62,106 bases of DNA from DATHYU01 sp033722675 (lineage in GTDB: Bacteria; Actinomycetota; Acidimicrobiia; Spongiisociales; UBA11373), in NCBI GenBank assembly GCA_033722675.1, contig JAWVYO010000002.1, positions 1 through 62,106 of the forward strand, written 5' to 3'. Position 1 is the stretch's first letter. Each line of letters opens with the position of its first letter. Below, in pieces: positions 9,701 to 16,893 of the stretch. Made by a program: the position numbers and the translations under genes. The notes under the pieces were generated by a model that did no database searches, was not told the DNA's origin, and saw only the letters and a program-made list of their open reading frames with translations.

Positions 9701-9778
9701 GGCGCCGGCGACGACCCGCAGGGGCTCGTCGGCCGCGTGGTCGACGACCGCCGCCTGTTCGGTGCTCGGAAAGCTCAT
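6701..9778 (-). CDS. adnB: AdnB-like helicase-nuclease subunit
   Basis: This 1025-residue protein has a full UvrD-type motor: GAGTGKTTT Walker A, LLDEYQDTNPAQ Walker B, VGDPDQTIYEWRGA, TVHRAKGLEWPVVVLP and AYVAVTRAK. A C-terminal RecB-family nuclease domain follows, with EVVDFKSG and a QLQAYAVAV (QxxxY) motif. Four cysteines flank it (TCPRRFFW upstream, CRTCDFTRFC at the end) and should hold an iron-sulfur cluster. Two motor-plus-nuclease subunits in tandem are the arrangement of mycobacterial AdnAB, which resects double-strand breaks. The ATG overlaps the adnA stop by 4 nt (ATGA) and fixes the start, although the frame stays open upstream. Confidence 0.9.
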   Translation of the reverse strand: MSFPSTEQAAVVDHAADEPLRVVAGAGTGKTTTMAARLERLVRDGVEPEQALGITFTNKAAEELADRLRDRLPDLAEAGRQVEVLTYHGFAHAILREYGALVGVRRDTPVVSTGSARQLLSEALGAEPRVHLDLTARPQRIGDLAALSTRLADHLLDASALLDHDDTAGAAPARRELATALAAYERRKRELGLVDYGDLVLLAHRLLVEHPPIARRIAGRYRVVLLDEYQDTNPAQRELLRVLFGSGSSVTAVGDPDQTIYEWRGASLANFARFGEHFPKRDGTPAGDRALSVNRRSGSAIVAYAEAVRSRIGAGGVDQLRPDPAAPPGRIEVARLRTDLDEAEWIAERIVRLHDEEDVAWRDIGILFRRHGQIATVREALERRDVPVEVAALGGLLQIPEVADLHAWLRVLGRPDDAPAFARLALGSTYRLGLGDLVPVSAWVRRHRRASRDDTEGVGAAILEAVDRLEDLPELEPEARRRLERFRDRYRRLLTAAHSMGLAELCRTILDETDAWLEVEALADAHRLSTRLNLYRFLDLAEAWSPLTGTPTLEAFLDHLEVLEDDDAANELDTASVGGEDAVGLLTVHRAKGLEWPVVVLPALARGIFPSTTGALPDPDRRADHVPHELRLDARWIEAPPAEAGSARTDHYRRARDAQEWRTAYVAVTRAKSLLVATSAHWYSEKQPKPPSDLHLVGRDQPAASVEVWVEDAGDPPSRPGIVAGDVPSPDPIPGGWRRVLGATLERPDEPRRLAGELDVTDAYDARMDQLRMTLDDLPTVPTVDDGDDGFRTSVTGLVTYATCPRRFFWSEVDRLPRRPSPAMRRGIELHRRIELHNRGSMALDEATEDFYDVPDRPTTGEGVSAFASFSASRFAEDRPILVEAPFELAVADARVSGRIDAVYEPSPGRWEVVDFKSGRARDDGPQRVQLQAYAVAVDDAAFSPEPPSSVRVAFVYLGDGLTEVGTDVDEAWLAAARDDLARLVAAARDEQYDPEPSEACRTCDFTRFCEPGSAWLEATGRSPR

Positions 9779-12738
9779 CGGTCGTACGCCTCCCGCCCCG
9801 CCGGCCATGCCGGGCAGACCAGTTTCACGGAGCATCGATCGCACGCCGCCGAGGGCGTGGCGGGCCACCGTTCGGCGGCGATGCCAGCGGCGGCGGCGTC
9901 GAGGGACGCCAGGACGTCGTCGAGACGATCCAGGTCGAACTCCCTCGTGGCGACGCCGGACTTGAGCAGCTTCGCCGGGTACCAGAAGGACGCCGCCGTG
10001 ACCGGTCGTCCGGTGTGGTTCGCGGCGGCGAGCGCGTAGAAGCCGAGCTGGAGCGAACCGGCGGCGTCGGCGAGGGTCGCCGGACTCCGGCTCGTCTTGT
10101 AGTCGACGACGCCGACCCCGCCGTCGGCCTCCTCGATGCGGTCCACCCGCCCCCGCCACCGGACCCCATTCCGTTCGAGCTCCACGGGAAGCTCGACGGT
10201 CAGTCCGGGGCCGGACCCCGGCCAATGCTCGTAGAGGTTCGTGAGGATGCCCGCGGCGCGCTCGTGCCAGGCCGCCGCCCACGCGCCACCTCCGAAGGTC
10301 CCCGGCTCGAACCGTTCGTCCAACAGGGCGAGTGCGTCCTCGAGGCGACCGTGGTCGCGACCGGCGGCGATCGCCTCGCCCTCCACCGTCTCGAGCACCT
10401 CGTGGACGAGGGACCCGAGCGCGGCATGGGGCCCGGCGCCGTCGTCGACGAGGAGCCGACGCTCGAGGGCATAGCGGCGGGGGCACGTCGCGTAGGCCTC
10501 CGCCTGGCTGGGGGAGAGCTCCAGGATGCCGGGCACCAGTCCGTCGTCGGCGCCCCGGGGCAGCACGCCGGCCACGGCCCACGGCGGCCGCGGGCGCCAG
10601 GGCTCGTCGGAGCCGAGGACGGCGATGGCGGCGAGCCGTCGGGCGACCGGCTCACCGGGGTCTCGGGCGATGGCGAGCAGCCAGGCCTCGGCCTCGCGCG
10701 GTGTGACCGGCTCTCGATCGACCGCCGGCGCGCCGAGGTCGCCGTCGGGGTCGAGCATCGAGAGGAAGCGACTCGGCGTCCCGGCGCCGGTCTCGTTCGC
10801 CGTGGAGGTGCAGGTCCACACGACCCGGCTCCGGGCGCGACACATGGCGGTGTAGGCGAGGCGCATCTCCTCCTGGAGTCGGAAGGACGCCCAGGCGGCG
10901 GGATCCGCGGGCCGGTCGGACCCGAGCTGACGGACCTGCAGGAGCGTTTCGCGACGTCGCAGGTCGGGGAACACCCCGTCGACCGCGTCGGCGATCACGA
11001 CCACGTCGAACTCCCGGCCCTTGGCCTGGTGGAGGCTCGTGAGGGTGAGCCGGTCCTCGTCGGGGGCGCGGAACTCGAGCAACGGCGTGGCCTCGAAGTC
11101 GTCCTCCTCCGACCAGCGGAGGTAGTCCGCGAGCGTGGTCGAAGGGTCCCGTTCCCGGAGCCGGCCGAGCACCTGCGACAGCGATGCCCAGGCACGGCGC
11201 ATGTCGGCGTCCCTGCGGGCGGCGGGGACGATCTCGGGGAGCGTCGACCAGACGTGCCAGAAGCCGTCCGCGGCGGGACGGCCGGTGGCCCAGCCGCCGT
11301 CGGCGACGATCGCCGCCAGCTCGGGATGACCGGCCGATTCGAGGATCTCGGCCCACGCAGCGCCCGCCGCCCGGGCACGTTCGAGGTCCCGGACCGACCC
11401 GAGGGCCAGCCCCACGAGGGGTCCGAGCAGCAGCCGACGGATCGCCCGCTCCGCCTCCGGCCCTGCGAGGGAGGCGGCCCGGACGAGGTCGAAGAGGATC
11501 CGGGCGGCCGGATGGTCGACGAGGCGTCGGTCGGGCTGGTCGTGGGCGATCCGCCGCCGGTCGAGCGCCCGGGACAGCTCGGGGAGCAGCCGTCGCTTCG
11601 AGCGGACGAGCACCGCCATCCGTGCGTAGGGGATGCGGTCGCGGCGGTGGATCCGCTCGAGCTCGCCGGCGATCCATTCGGCCTCGTGGCTCTGCTGGTC
11701 GAAGCGGTAGGTCTCGACCGCCGCGGACCCCGGCGCCGGCACCACCGGGCCCGCCGCCCCCGGAAGGTCGCCACCGGCGGTGACCCGCACCGCGGCGTCG
11801 AGGATGGCGGCGGGCACCCGGAAGGACGTGGTGAGCACGATGCGACGCCCCGGGGTGCCGTCGGGAGCCGCGAACTGGTGGGGGAAGCGGGCGACGTTGT
11901 CGAGCGCCGCACCCCGGAAGCTGAAGATGGACTGGTAGGGATCTCCGGCGGCCGTCAGATTGCGGTGCCCGGCCGTGAGCCGGTCCAACAGGGCGGCCTG
12001 CGCGACCGTCGTGTCCTGGAACTCGTCCACGAGCACGTACCGGAACCGATCGGTCACCGATCCCGCGGCGCCGGGCTCGTCGAGGAGCATCACCGCGGTG
12101 GACTGGAGCGTCCCGTAGTCGATGCGGTTGCGCGTTCGCAGTTCGGCCTCATAGCGCTCGAGGAAGGCCGCGAGGCCATCCCAGTCGTCGCGGGCGGCGG
12201 CGCGACGTTCCAGTTCGTCGGGATCGACGAGGTGCTCGCGGCATCGGAGGAGGAAGTCGGCGACCTCGTCCGCGAAGGCGGGGGACCCGAGCAGGCCTCG
12301 GAAGGCGAGCGGCCAGCGGTCGGGCTGCTCGGTGGCCAGCAGGTCCCCGACGAGCGCCACCTGTTCCGGACCGGTGAGCAGCGTCGGGGGGCGGGCGGGT
12401 GAGGCGCCCGGGAGCCGATCGGCGCGGGCCTCCACGATCCGCATCGCCAGGGAATGGAACGTCAGGGCCGGGATGCCGGAGGTGGTGCGGTCCAGCCGGT
12501 GCGACAGGCGCGTGCGCAGGTCGGCGACGGTGCGGCGGGAGAAGGAGACCAGGAGGAGCTCATCGGGTTCGGCGGCGCCGGATTCGACGATGTGGGCGGC
12601 GCGGCGAACGAGGAACTCGGTCTTGCCCGCACCCGGCCCGGCCACGACGAGCTGGGGTCCGTCGACGTCGGCGAGGACCGGCTTCCAATCGGGTGGATCC
12701 ACCCGGATCTCGGGCACTGGAGGTGTGGTGGTGGGCAC
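9775..12738 (-). CDS. adnA: AdnA-like helicase-nuclease subunit
   Basis: This 987-residue partner of AdnB is the first gene of the operon, as in mycobacteria. Motor motifs are GPGAGKTEF (Walker A), LVDEFQDTTVAQ, AAGDPYQSIFSFRGA, SLHQAKGREFDVVVI and LAYTAMCRARS. The nuclease part has YATCPRRYALERRL, GVVDYKTSRSP and a LQLGFYALAA (QxxxY) box, then ACDRCSVKLVCP, again giving a four-cysteine cluster. The motor looks intact at Walker A and B. The GTG start is preceded by a TAGGTT -10 only 6 nt upstream and no ribosome site, so the mRNA is probably leaderless. Confidence 0.88.
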   Translation of the reverse strand: MPTTTPPVPEIRVDPPDWKPVLADVDGPQLVVAGPGAGKTEFLVRRAAHIVESGAAEPDELLLVSFSRRTVADLRTRLSHRLDRTTSGIPALTFHSLAMRIVEARADRLPGASPARPPTLLTGPEQVALVGDLLATEQPDRWPLAFRGLLGSPAFADEVADFLLRCREHLVDPDELERRAAARDDWDGLAAFLERYEAELRTRNRIDYGTLQSTAVMLLDEPGAAGSVTDRFRYVLVDEFQDTTVAQAALLDRLTAGHRNLTAAGDPYQSIFSFRGAALDNVARFPHQFAAPDGTPGRRIVLTTSFRVPAAILDAAVRVTAGGDLPGAAGPVVPAPGSAAVETYRFDQQSHEAEWIAGELERIHRRDRIPYARMAVLVRSKRRLLPELSRALDRRRIAHDQPDRRLVDHPAARILFDLVRAASLAGPEAERAIRRLLLGPLVGLALGSVRDLERARAAGAAWAEILESAGHPELAAIVADGGWATGRPAADGFWHVWSTLPEIVPAARRDADMRRAWASLSQVLGRLRERDPSTTLADYLRWSEEDDFEATPLLEFRAPDEDRLTLTSLHQAKGREFDVVVIADAVDGVFPDLRRRETLLQVRQLGSDRPADPAAWASFRLQEEMRLAYTAMCRARSRVVWTCTSTANETGAGTPSRFLSMLDPDGDLGAPAVDREPVTPREAEAWLLAIARDPGEPVARRLAAIAVLGSDEPWRPRPPWAVAGVLPRGADDGLVPGILELSPSQAEAYATCPRRYALERRLLVDDGAGPHAALGSLVHEVLETVEGEAIAAGRDHGRLEDALALLDERFEPGTFGGGAWAAAWHERAAGILTNLYEHWPGSGPGLTVELPVELERNGVRWRGRVDRIEEADGGVGVVDYKTSRSPATLADAAGSLQLGFYALAAANHTGRPVTAASFWYPAKLLKSGVATREFDLDRLDDVLASLDAAAAGIAAERWPATPSAACDRCSVKLVCPAWPAGREAYDR

Positions 12739-12744
12739 GGGAAC

Positions 12745-12750
12745 AACCTA
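12745..12750 (-). promoter_or_regulatory. -10 element of adnA-adnB, leaderless type
   Basis: On the minus strand TAGGTT ends 6 nt before the adnA GTG. No Shine-Dalgarno sequence lies between them. Confidence 0.5.
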
Positions 12751-12796
12751 TCGGCCGGCACCGACACGGTTCCGGGCAGGTCGGTGCGCCGGTGGG

Positions 12797-12802
12797 TAGC
12801 CT
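12797..12802 (+). promoter_or_regulatory. -10 element of glutamate dehydrogenase
   Basis: TAGCCT stands 32 nt before the gdhA ATG, leaving a short leader that contains a purine-rich GAGGGGA ribosome site. It is about 50 nt from the divergent adnA -10. Confidence 0.4.
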
Positions 12803-12834
12803 CCTGGCGGAGCGAGACGGGGCGAGGGGAAGAC

Positions 12835-14124
12835 ATGTCGAACGACCACGAGATCCTGGGCGACGGCCTGCGCGAGTGGGAGTCGCCCCTCTATCGGGAA
12901 GCCCTCCGGCAATTCGACCGGGTGGCCGAGCGGATCGGCCTCGACGACAACGTGGCCGAGCGGCTGCGGGTGCCGCAGCGGGCGATCGTCGTCACCTTCC
13001 CGTTCCGCCACGACGAGTACTCCGAGGTCGAGAGCGTGTTCGGGTACCGGGTGCAGCACGTGCTCACCATGGGGCCGACGAAGGGCGGGATCCGATACGC
13101 CGGCGACGTGAACCTCGGCGAGGTGGCGGCGCTCGCCATGCTCATGACGTGGAAGTGCGCGATCGTCGGCCTCCCCTTCGGCGGCGCCAAGGGCGGCGTC
13201 CGTATCGACCCGACCCGCCTCTCGCGGGCCGAGAAACAGCGGGTGACGCGCCGCTTCACGTCGGAGATCATCAACTTCATCGGTCCCGACACCGACATCC
13301 CCGCCCCCGACATGGGGACCGACGCCCAGACGATGGCGTGGATCATGGACACGTACAGCCAGCAGGTCGGGCACTCCGAGCCCGCCGTGGTCACCGGCAA
13401 GCCCCCCGAGCTCGGCGGCTCGGTGGCCCGGCGCGAGGCGACCGGGCGGGGCCTCATGACGCTGCTCGGACCCGCCTGCCAGGAGGTCGGCCTCGACGTG
13501 GAGGGCGCCACCGTGGCGGTGCACGGCTTCGGGAACGTCGGCCAGTACGCGGCCCTCGCCGCCGCCGAGCAGGGAGCGGTCGTCCAGGCGATCTCCGACA
13601 TCTCCGGCGTCGTCTTCGCGGGCGGCGGCGTGGACGTCAAGGAGGCGATGGCCCACGTCGAGCAGCACGGCTCGCTGGAGGGATACGAGGGCGGGGAGCG
13701 CCTCGACGGGGACGAGTTGTTCGGCCTCGACGTCGACGTGCTCGTCCCCGCGGCGATCGGCGGGGTGATCACCGAGGACAACGCCGACGACGTGCGGGCG
13801 AAGCTCGTCCTCGAGGGCGCCAACGGACCCACCACGGCGGCCGCCGACGACATCCTCGACGGCAACGGCGTGCTCGTCGTCCCCGACATCCTCGGCAACG
13901 CCGGCGGCGTGACCGTCTCGTACTTCGAGTGGGTGCAGGACCTCCAGAACTACTTCTGGAGCGAGGCGGAGATCGTCGGCCGGCTCCGGGAGATCATGAG
14001 CCGCGCCTTCACGGACGTGCTCGCCGTGGCGAAGGAGGAGGGCACGAGCCTCCGCACCGCGGCGCTCATCAAGGGCATCACGCGGGTGTCGGAGGCGAAG
14101 CTCGTCCGGGGGATCTTCCCCTAG
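12835..14124 (+). CDS. gdhA: Glutamate dehydrogenase (hexameric, GdhA/RocG type)
   Basis: The 429-residue enzyme catalyses reversible oxidative deamination of glutamate to 2-oxoglutarate in the cytosol. The N-terminal half carries the substrate loop GPTKGGIRY and the catalytic-lysine segment LPFGGAKGGVRIDP. The C-terminal Rossmann domain carries VHGFGNVGQYAALAA for NAD(P) binding. Length and motifs fit the approximately 50 kDa catabolic class, but NAD versus NADP preference cannot be settled here. ATG with an upstream GAGGGGA ribosome site is preferred over in-frame upstream codons. The TAG stop interlocks with the stop of the convergent nuclease gene in CTAG. Confidence 0.93.
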   Translation: MSNDHEILGDGLREWESPLYREALRQFDRVAERIGLDDNVAERLRVPQRAIVVTFPFRHDEYSEVESVFGYRVQHVLTMGPTKGGIRYAGDVNLGEVAALAMLMTWKCAIVGLPFGGAKGGVRIDPTRLSRAEKQRVTRRFTSEIINFIGPDTDIPAPDMGTDAQTMAWIMDTYSQQVGHSEPAVVTGKPPELGGSVARREATGRGLMTLLGPACQEVGLDVEGATVAVHGFGNVGQYAALAAAEQGAVVQAISDISGVVFAGGGVDVKEAMAHVEQHGSLEGYEGGERLDGDELFGLDVDVLVPAAIGGVITEDNADDVRAKLVLEGANGPTTAAADDILDGNGVLVVPDILGNAGGVTVSYFEWVQDLQNYFWSEAEIVGRLREIMSRAFTDVLAVAKEEGTSLRTAALIKGITRVSEAKLVRGIFP

Positions 14125-14954
14125 GCGCTGGCGGCGGCCAGGCGCTCCTCGCCGGACGCCGCGAACGCCGGGCAGATGTCCTGGAAGGAGCACCAGTCGC
14201 AGAGGGGGCCCGTCCGGGGCGGGAAGCGGTCCTCCTCGATGGCCCGTTCGATGGCGCGCCACAGGGCCCGCAGCTGGCGGTCCATGGCGTCGAGCTGACC
14301 GTCCGTCACCGGGATCCGGTAGACGGTCGGACCGTTGAGGTAGATCAGCTGCACCTCGTCGGGCGTCCTGCCGAGACGCCGGCGGATGAGCAGGGCGTAG
14401 ATCTTCAGGGCGAAGAAGGCCGGCAGGGCGAACCGTTCCGGCGGCGCCTTCCCCGTCTTGTAGTCGGTGATGACGAGGCGCCCGTCGTCCGTCTCCTCCA
14501 TGCGATCGAGGATCCCGCGGACGACGATGCCGTCGAGGTCCTCGAGCATGTCGAGCTCCCGGTCGAGGGGGTCGAAGGCGCGCGGGTCCTCGATCGTGAA
14601 GTAGTTGGCCAGCAGCTCGAGGCTCTCCAGCCCCCACGCCCGCTCCTCCTCGACGTCGTCGAAGAGGTCCTCGTACTCCTCGAGCCGGACCTCGGACCAT
14701 GCCTCACGGAAGAGGTCGTACAGCGTCTCGGGCGTTCGGCGCTCGGCCGGCAGATCGAAGAGGCGCTGCAGGGCGAGGTGCGCCGTCGTGCCCCGGGCCT
14801 GGTAGACGGTGGTGGGCTCGGGGAGCCGGTCGATCGCCCGGAACTTGAAGAGCTGCGGGCACTGCTTGAAGTCGCTCGCCCGGCTCGGGGAGAGGCGTTC
14901 GAGCACGGGTGTGTCGGCAGCGGTTCCGGAGTCGGCAGCGGCGTTCTGATCCAT
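14121..14954 (-). CDS. Stand-alone RecB/Cas4-like PD-(D/E)XK nuclease
   Basis: The 277-residue protein is a single nuclease module: SPSRASDFKQCPQLFKFR near the N-terminus, RGILDRMEE and VITDYKTGKAP (catalytic D-x-K) in the middle, LKIYALLIRR as the Q/Y-motif region, and a C-terminal CDWCSFQDICP. One upstream Cys plus three terminal Cys suggests an iron-sulfur cluster as in AddB/Cas4 proteins. No helicase motifs are present. Related actinobacterial genes are annotated as RecB-family exonucleases of unknown role. A CRISPR function is not supported because no array or cas gene is visible. The ATG follows a TATGGT -10 by 6 nt. Confidence 0.85.
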   Translation of the reverse strand: MDQNAAADSGTAADTPVLERLSPSRASDFKQCPQLFKFRAIDRLPEPTTVYQARGTTAHLALQRLFDLPAERRTPETLYDLFREAWSEVRLEEYEDLFDDVEEERAWGLESLELLANYFTIEDPRAFDPLDRELDMLEDLDGIVVRGILDRMEETDDGRLVITDYKTGKAPPERFALPAFFALKIYALLIRRRLGRTPDEVQLIYLNGPTVYRIPVTDGQLDAMDRQLRALWRAIERAIEEDRFPPRTGPLCDWCSFQDICPAFAASGEERLAAASA

Positions 14955-14960
14955 GTGGAG

Positions 14961-14966
14961 ACCATA
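14961..14966 (-). promoter_or_regulatory. -10 element of the RecB-like nuclease gene, leaderless type
   Basis: Minus-strand TATGGT ends 6 nt before the ATG with no ribosome site between. This agrees with the chosen start rather than longer open-frame extensions. Confidence 0.5.
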
Positions 14967-14992
14967 CACCGGGGGAATGACACGCGTGGAAG

Positions 14993-16165
14993 TCAGGTCG
15001 TCGCGGCGGGCACGCGGCGCCACAGGTCCCGCTCCGCGACGGCGAAGAGCACCGAGCCCACGACCACCCATCCCGCAGCCGCCACGAACATGGCCGTGTA
15101 CCCGCCGAGGCCGATGATCAATCCGAGGAGGGGACTGCCGATCAGCGTGCCGACGTCGAACAGGCCCGTGAAGATCGACACCGCCGAGCCGAGTTCCGAC
15201 GGCCGGGAGCGTTCGACGATGAGGGCGTACGCGATGGGGAACAGGAAGGCGTGGCCGGCCCCGCAGAGCACGCCTGCGACCGCCACCGCGGTCATCGACG
15301 AGGCCGTCCCCAGGGCCAGGAAGCCGGCGGCGAACACGACGAGGGCCGGGTAGAGGATCGTCTTCTGTCCGTAGCGGTCGGGCAGCCAGCCCGCCGTGAC
15401 CCGCAGCCCGATGGCGGTCGCCGCGTAGGCGGCGAAGAACCCGCCGACCGAGCCGACGCCGGTCTGGTCGACGTACGTGCGAAGGAAGGCGAAATAGCCG
15501 GTCAGCGCCACCGAGAAGACGAGCGTGATCCACCACAGCGGCCGCAGCGATCGCCGCCGGAGGGCGGAGAAGAAGGAGGGGGACCCCTCGCCGTCGTCGA
15601 CGATGTCGACCGCCACGTCCCGGACCGGGAGCGAGAGCAGGAGCGACACGGTGGCGAACAGGGTGGCGGTGAGGAAGAGCTCGTCGTAGCCCCAGCGGGC
15701 GACGACGGTGTCCCCGATCACACCGCCGAGGGCGATCGGGAGCAGTCCGGAGACGCCGAAGAGGGCGAGCCCCTGTGTGCGCCGATCGGGGGGTACGTAG
15801 TCGGCGGCCAGCGTCGTGAGCGAGGTGAACAGCATGGCCACGGCGAGGCCGTGGACGATCCGAATGCCGTAGACGAGGGGCCCGATCGAACCGATGGCCA
15901 GGTAGGAGGCGACGATCGCGACGTTGAGGGCGTTGCCGGCCAGGACCACCGGTCGCCGTCCCCGCCGGTCCATGATCGAGCCGATCTTCGGCCGGGCCGC
16001 CACCGAGGCGATCGCCGTCGACCCGAAGATGACCCCGATCTCGAACTCCGAGGCCCCGAGTCGATCGAGGAATCCGGGGAAGTGCACGAAGAGGAAGAAC
16101 GCCATCCCCATGAAGAGATTGGCGAAGAAGACGAGCAGGAAGGGGCCCGTGAAGAGGCGTCGCAC
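14993..16165 (-). CDS. MFS transporter
   Basis: This 390-residue polytopic membrane protein has about 12 hydrophobic helices. Motif A appears after helix 2 (GSIMDRRGRRPVV) and a degenerate copy after helix 8 (AGWLPDRYGQKTI), giving the two-fold MFS pattern of proton-driven exporters in the drug-efflux-like group. The substrate is unknown. The GTG start (VRRLFTGPFLL) is 6 nt from a TAGGCT -10. The gene is divergent from the first structured-RNA unit and shares its upstream region with that RNA's promoter boxes. Confidence 0.85.
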   Translation of the reverse strand: MRRLFTGPFLLVFFANLFMGMAFFLFVHFPGFLDRLGASEFEIGVIFGSTAIASVAARPKIGSIMDRRGRRPVVLAGNALNVAIVASYLAIGSIGPLVYGIRIVHGLAVAMLFTSLTTLAADYVPPDRRTQGLALFGVSGLLPIALGGVIGDTVVARWGYDELFLTATLFATVSLLLSLPVRDVAVDIVDDGEGSPSFFSALRRRSLRPLWWITLVFSVALTGYFAFLRTYVDQTGVGSVGGFFAAYAATAIGLRVTAGWLPDRYGQKTILYPALVVFAAGFLALGTASSMTAVAVAGVLCGAGHAFLFPIAYALIVERSRPSELGSAVSIFTGLFDVGTLIGSPLLGLIIGLGGYTAMFVAAAGWVVVGSVLFAVAERDLWRRVPAATT

Positions 16166-16171
16166 CGGGTC

Positions 16172-16177
16172 AGCCTA
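16172..16177 (-). promoter_or_regulatory. -10 element of the MFS gene, leaderless type
   Basis: Minus-strand TAGGCT lies 6 nt before the GTG. The region where its -35 should lie (about 16194-16200) falls between the two GTCGCGAAAA boxes of the divergent RNA promoter, so the two units probably compete or are co-regulated. Confidence 0.5.
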
Positions 16178-16180
16178 GGG

Positions 16181-16258
16181 GTCGCGAAAAGCAATCAGCC
16201 GGTCGCGAAAACCCGACAGCGGTCTCGCTTGACGCCTCGGTCGGGGCCCCCCTACGTT
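16181..16258 (+). promoter_or_regulatory. Strong promoter with paired upstream boxes for structured RNA 1
   Basis: TTGACG (16229-16234) and TACGTT (16253-16258) are separated by 18 nt and resemble a sigma-70-class stable-RNA promoter. Two identical GTCGCGAAAA boxes start at 16181 and 16202, 21 nt apart and therefore on the same helical face. They could be an UP-like element or paired operator sites. The same arrangement recurs before RNA 2. This is one of only two promoters in the window where I see a good -35. Confidence 0.6.
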
Positions 16259-16264
16259 GTGACC

Positions 16265-16530
16265 ACTGCCTCCTCGGAGCCGCAAGGATCCGGAGAGGCG
16301 GCCCCGGCGGCGCTCCTTCGGGAGCAGGTCGGACGGGCCCCCGGGCTCGGACGACTGACGGCGGGGCCACACCCGGCGAACGGGCTTCGGCCCGATCGAC
16401 GGGGAGATCGGACCGATCTCACGACCGGTTCGATCGGCCCGCCGGCGGGCGTCCTTCGGGGCGACCGACGGTCGGGAAGAGGACCCCCGAGAGGGCGGAG
16501 GCTTCGGCCAAAGCTTTCTCGGGGGTTTCT
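16265..16530 (+). ncRNA. Candidate structured non-coding RNA 1 of a tandem pair
   Basis: A run of about 266 nt lies between a strong promoter and an intrinsic terminator with no coding sequence of its own. It is rich in tetraloop hairpins: a GGAGCC/GGATCC stem around GCAA near the 5' end, GCTCCTTCGGGAGC (16312-16325), CGGGCTTCGGCCCG (16381-16394), GAGATCG/CGATCTC (16404-16420) and GTCCTTCGGGGC (16451-16462). Its 5' part (CTCGGAGCCG then GGCGGCCC) and its terminator resemble those of RNA 2. It lacks the conserved motifs of RNase P RNA and tmRNA. A 6S- or Ms1-like RNA-polymerase-binding RNA is one possibility, from length and promoter type only. The transcription start is estimated. Confidence 0.55.
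16484..16530 (+). terminator. Intrinsic terminator of RNA 1
   Basis: CCCCCGAGA (16484-16492) pairs with TCTCGGGGG (16517-16525) around an inner GGC-TTCG-GCC hairpin and is followed by TTTCT. RNA 2 ends in a close copy. Confidence 0.75.
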
Positions 16531-16532
16531 CA

Positions 16533-16810
16533 CGTCTCGAGGAGGTGGGCGTCGGGTACCGACCGACCACGGGTCGTTCCACCTGCCTCAACGCTCGGCG
16601 GCAGCACCCCGCAGCCCACGCATTTCGCGCCAGACCGACGTGACTCGGCCTGGGTGGGCCCCCGAGCGGAGCGGGGTGAGAATCGCAGCACCCGGCGGCA
16701 GCACCCGACACACCAGACCCGCGCGTCGGACCTGAGTGACTCGGCCTCCGTGGCCCGGAACGGCCCGAGCGGAGCGGGAAGCAGAGCCTCGGCGCAGGGG
16801 TGTGAGCGCA
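16533..16810. repeat. Spacer with imperfect tandem repeats of about 100 bp, no gene seen
   Basis: Three blocks occur twice in the same order, about 96-103 bp apart: GGCGGCAGCACCC (16597 and 16694), GTGACTCGGCCT (16640 and 16736) and CCCGAGCGGAGCGGG (16661 and 16764). No open frame here looks coding. It may be the remnant of the duplication that produced the two RNA units. The CGAGCGGAGCG core is also a common hairpin word in GC-rich intergenic DNA. Confidence 0.5.
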
Positions 16811-16811
16811 G

Positions 16812-16887
16812 AGCGCGAAAATTCTTCGGCGGTCGCGAAAACCGACCAGCGTTTTCGCTTGCGACCTCGGGGTGCTGCCCATACATT
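16812..16887 (+). promoter_or_regulatory. Promoter with paired upstream boxes for structured RNA 2
   Basis: TTGCGA (16859-16864) and TACATT (16882-16887) have a 17-nt spacer. Upstream lie AGCGCGAAAA (16812) and GTCGCGAAAA (16832), 20 nt apart, followed by the inverted form GTTTTCGC (16851-16858). The layout matches the RNA 1 promoter. Confidence 0.6.
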
Positions 16888-16893
16888 GGTCTC

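Noticed and set aside
9779..10582. Longer AdnB starting upstream of 9778
   Set aside because: The frame is open, but the extra sequence overlaps adnA and is Arg/Gly-rich. The ATGA overlap with the adnA stop and the UvrD-type N-terminus place the start at 9778.
6701..12738. AddAB or RecBCD instead of AdnAB
   Set aside because: Both subunits have complete motors and both have C-terminal four-cysteine nuclease domains, which is the Adn arrangement. In AddB the motor is inactive and RecC lacks one.
14121..14954. CRISPR-associated Cas4
   Set aside because: The fold is similar, but no repeats or other cas genes are visible. A general RecB-family nuclease is the safer call.
12399..15353. Very long open frame on the plus strand over gdhA and its neighbours
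   Set aside because: Arg/Gly/Pro-rich composition, antisense or out of frame to well-supported genes, no domain motifs. It is a by-product of high GC at third codon positions.
16661..16778. CGAGCGGAGCG words as binding sites
   Set aside because: This word is a frequent hairpin-forming sequence in GC-rich intergenic DNA. Two copies are not enough to claim a site.
16175..16882. Open frames on both strands across the structured-RNA region
   Set aside because: Composition is Arg/Pro/Gly-rich, no ribosome sites or family motifs, and they run through promoters and terminators. The hairpin and tetraloop pattern explains the sequence better.
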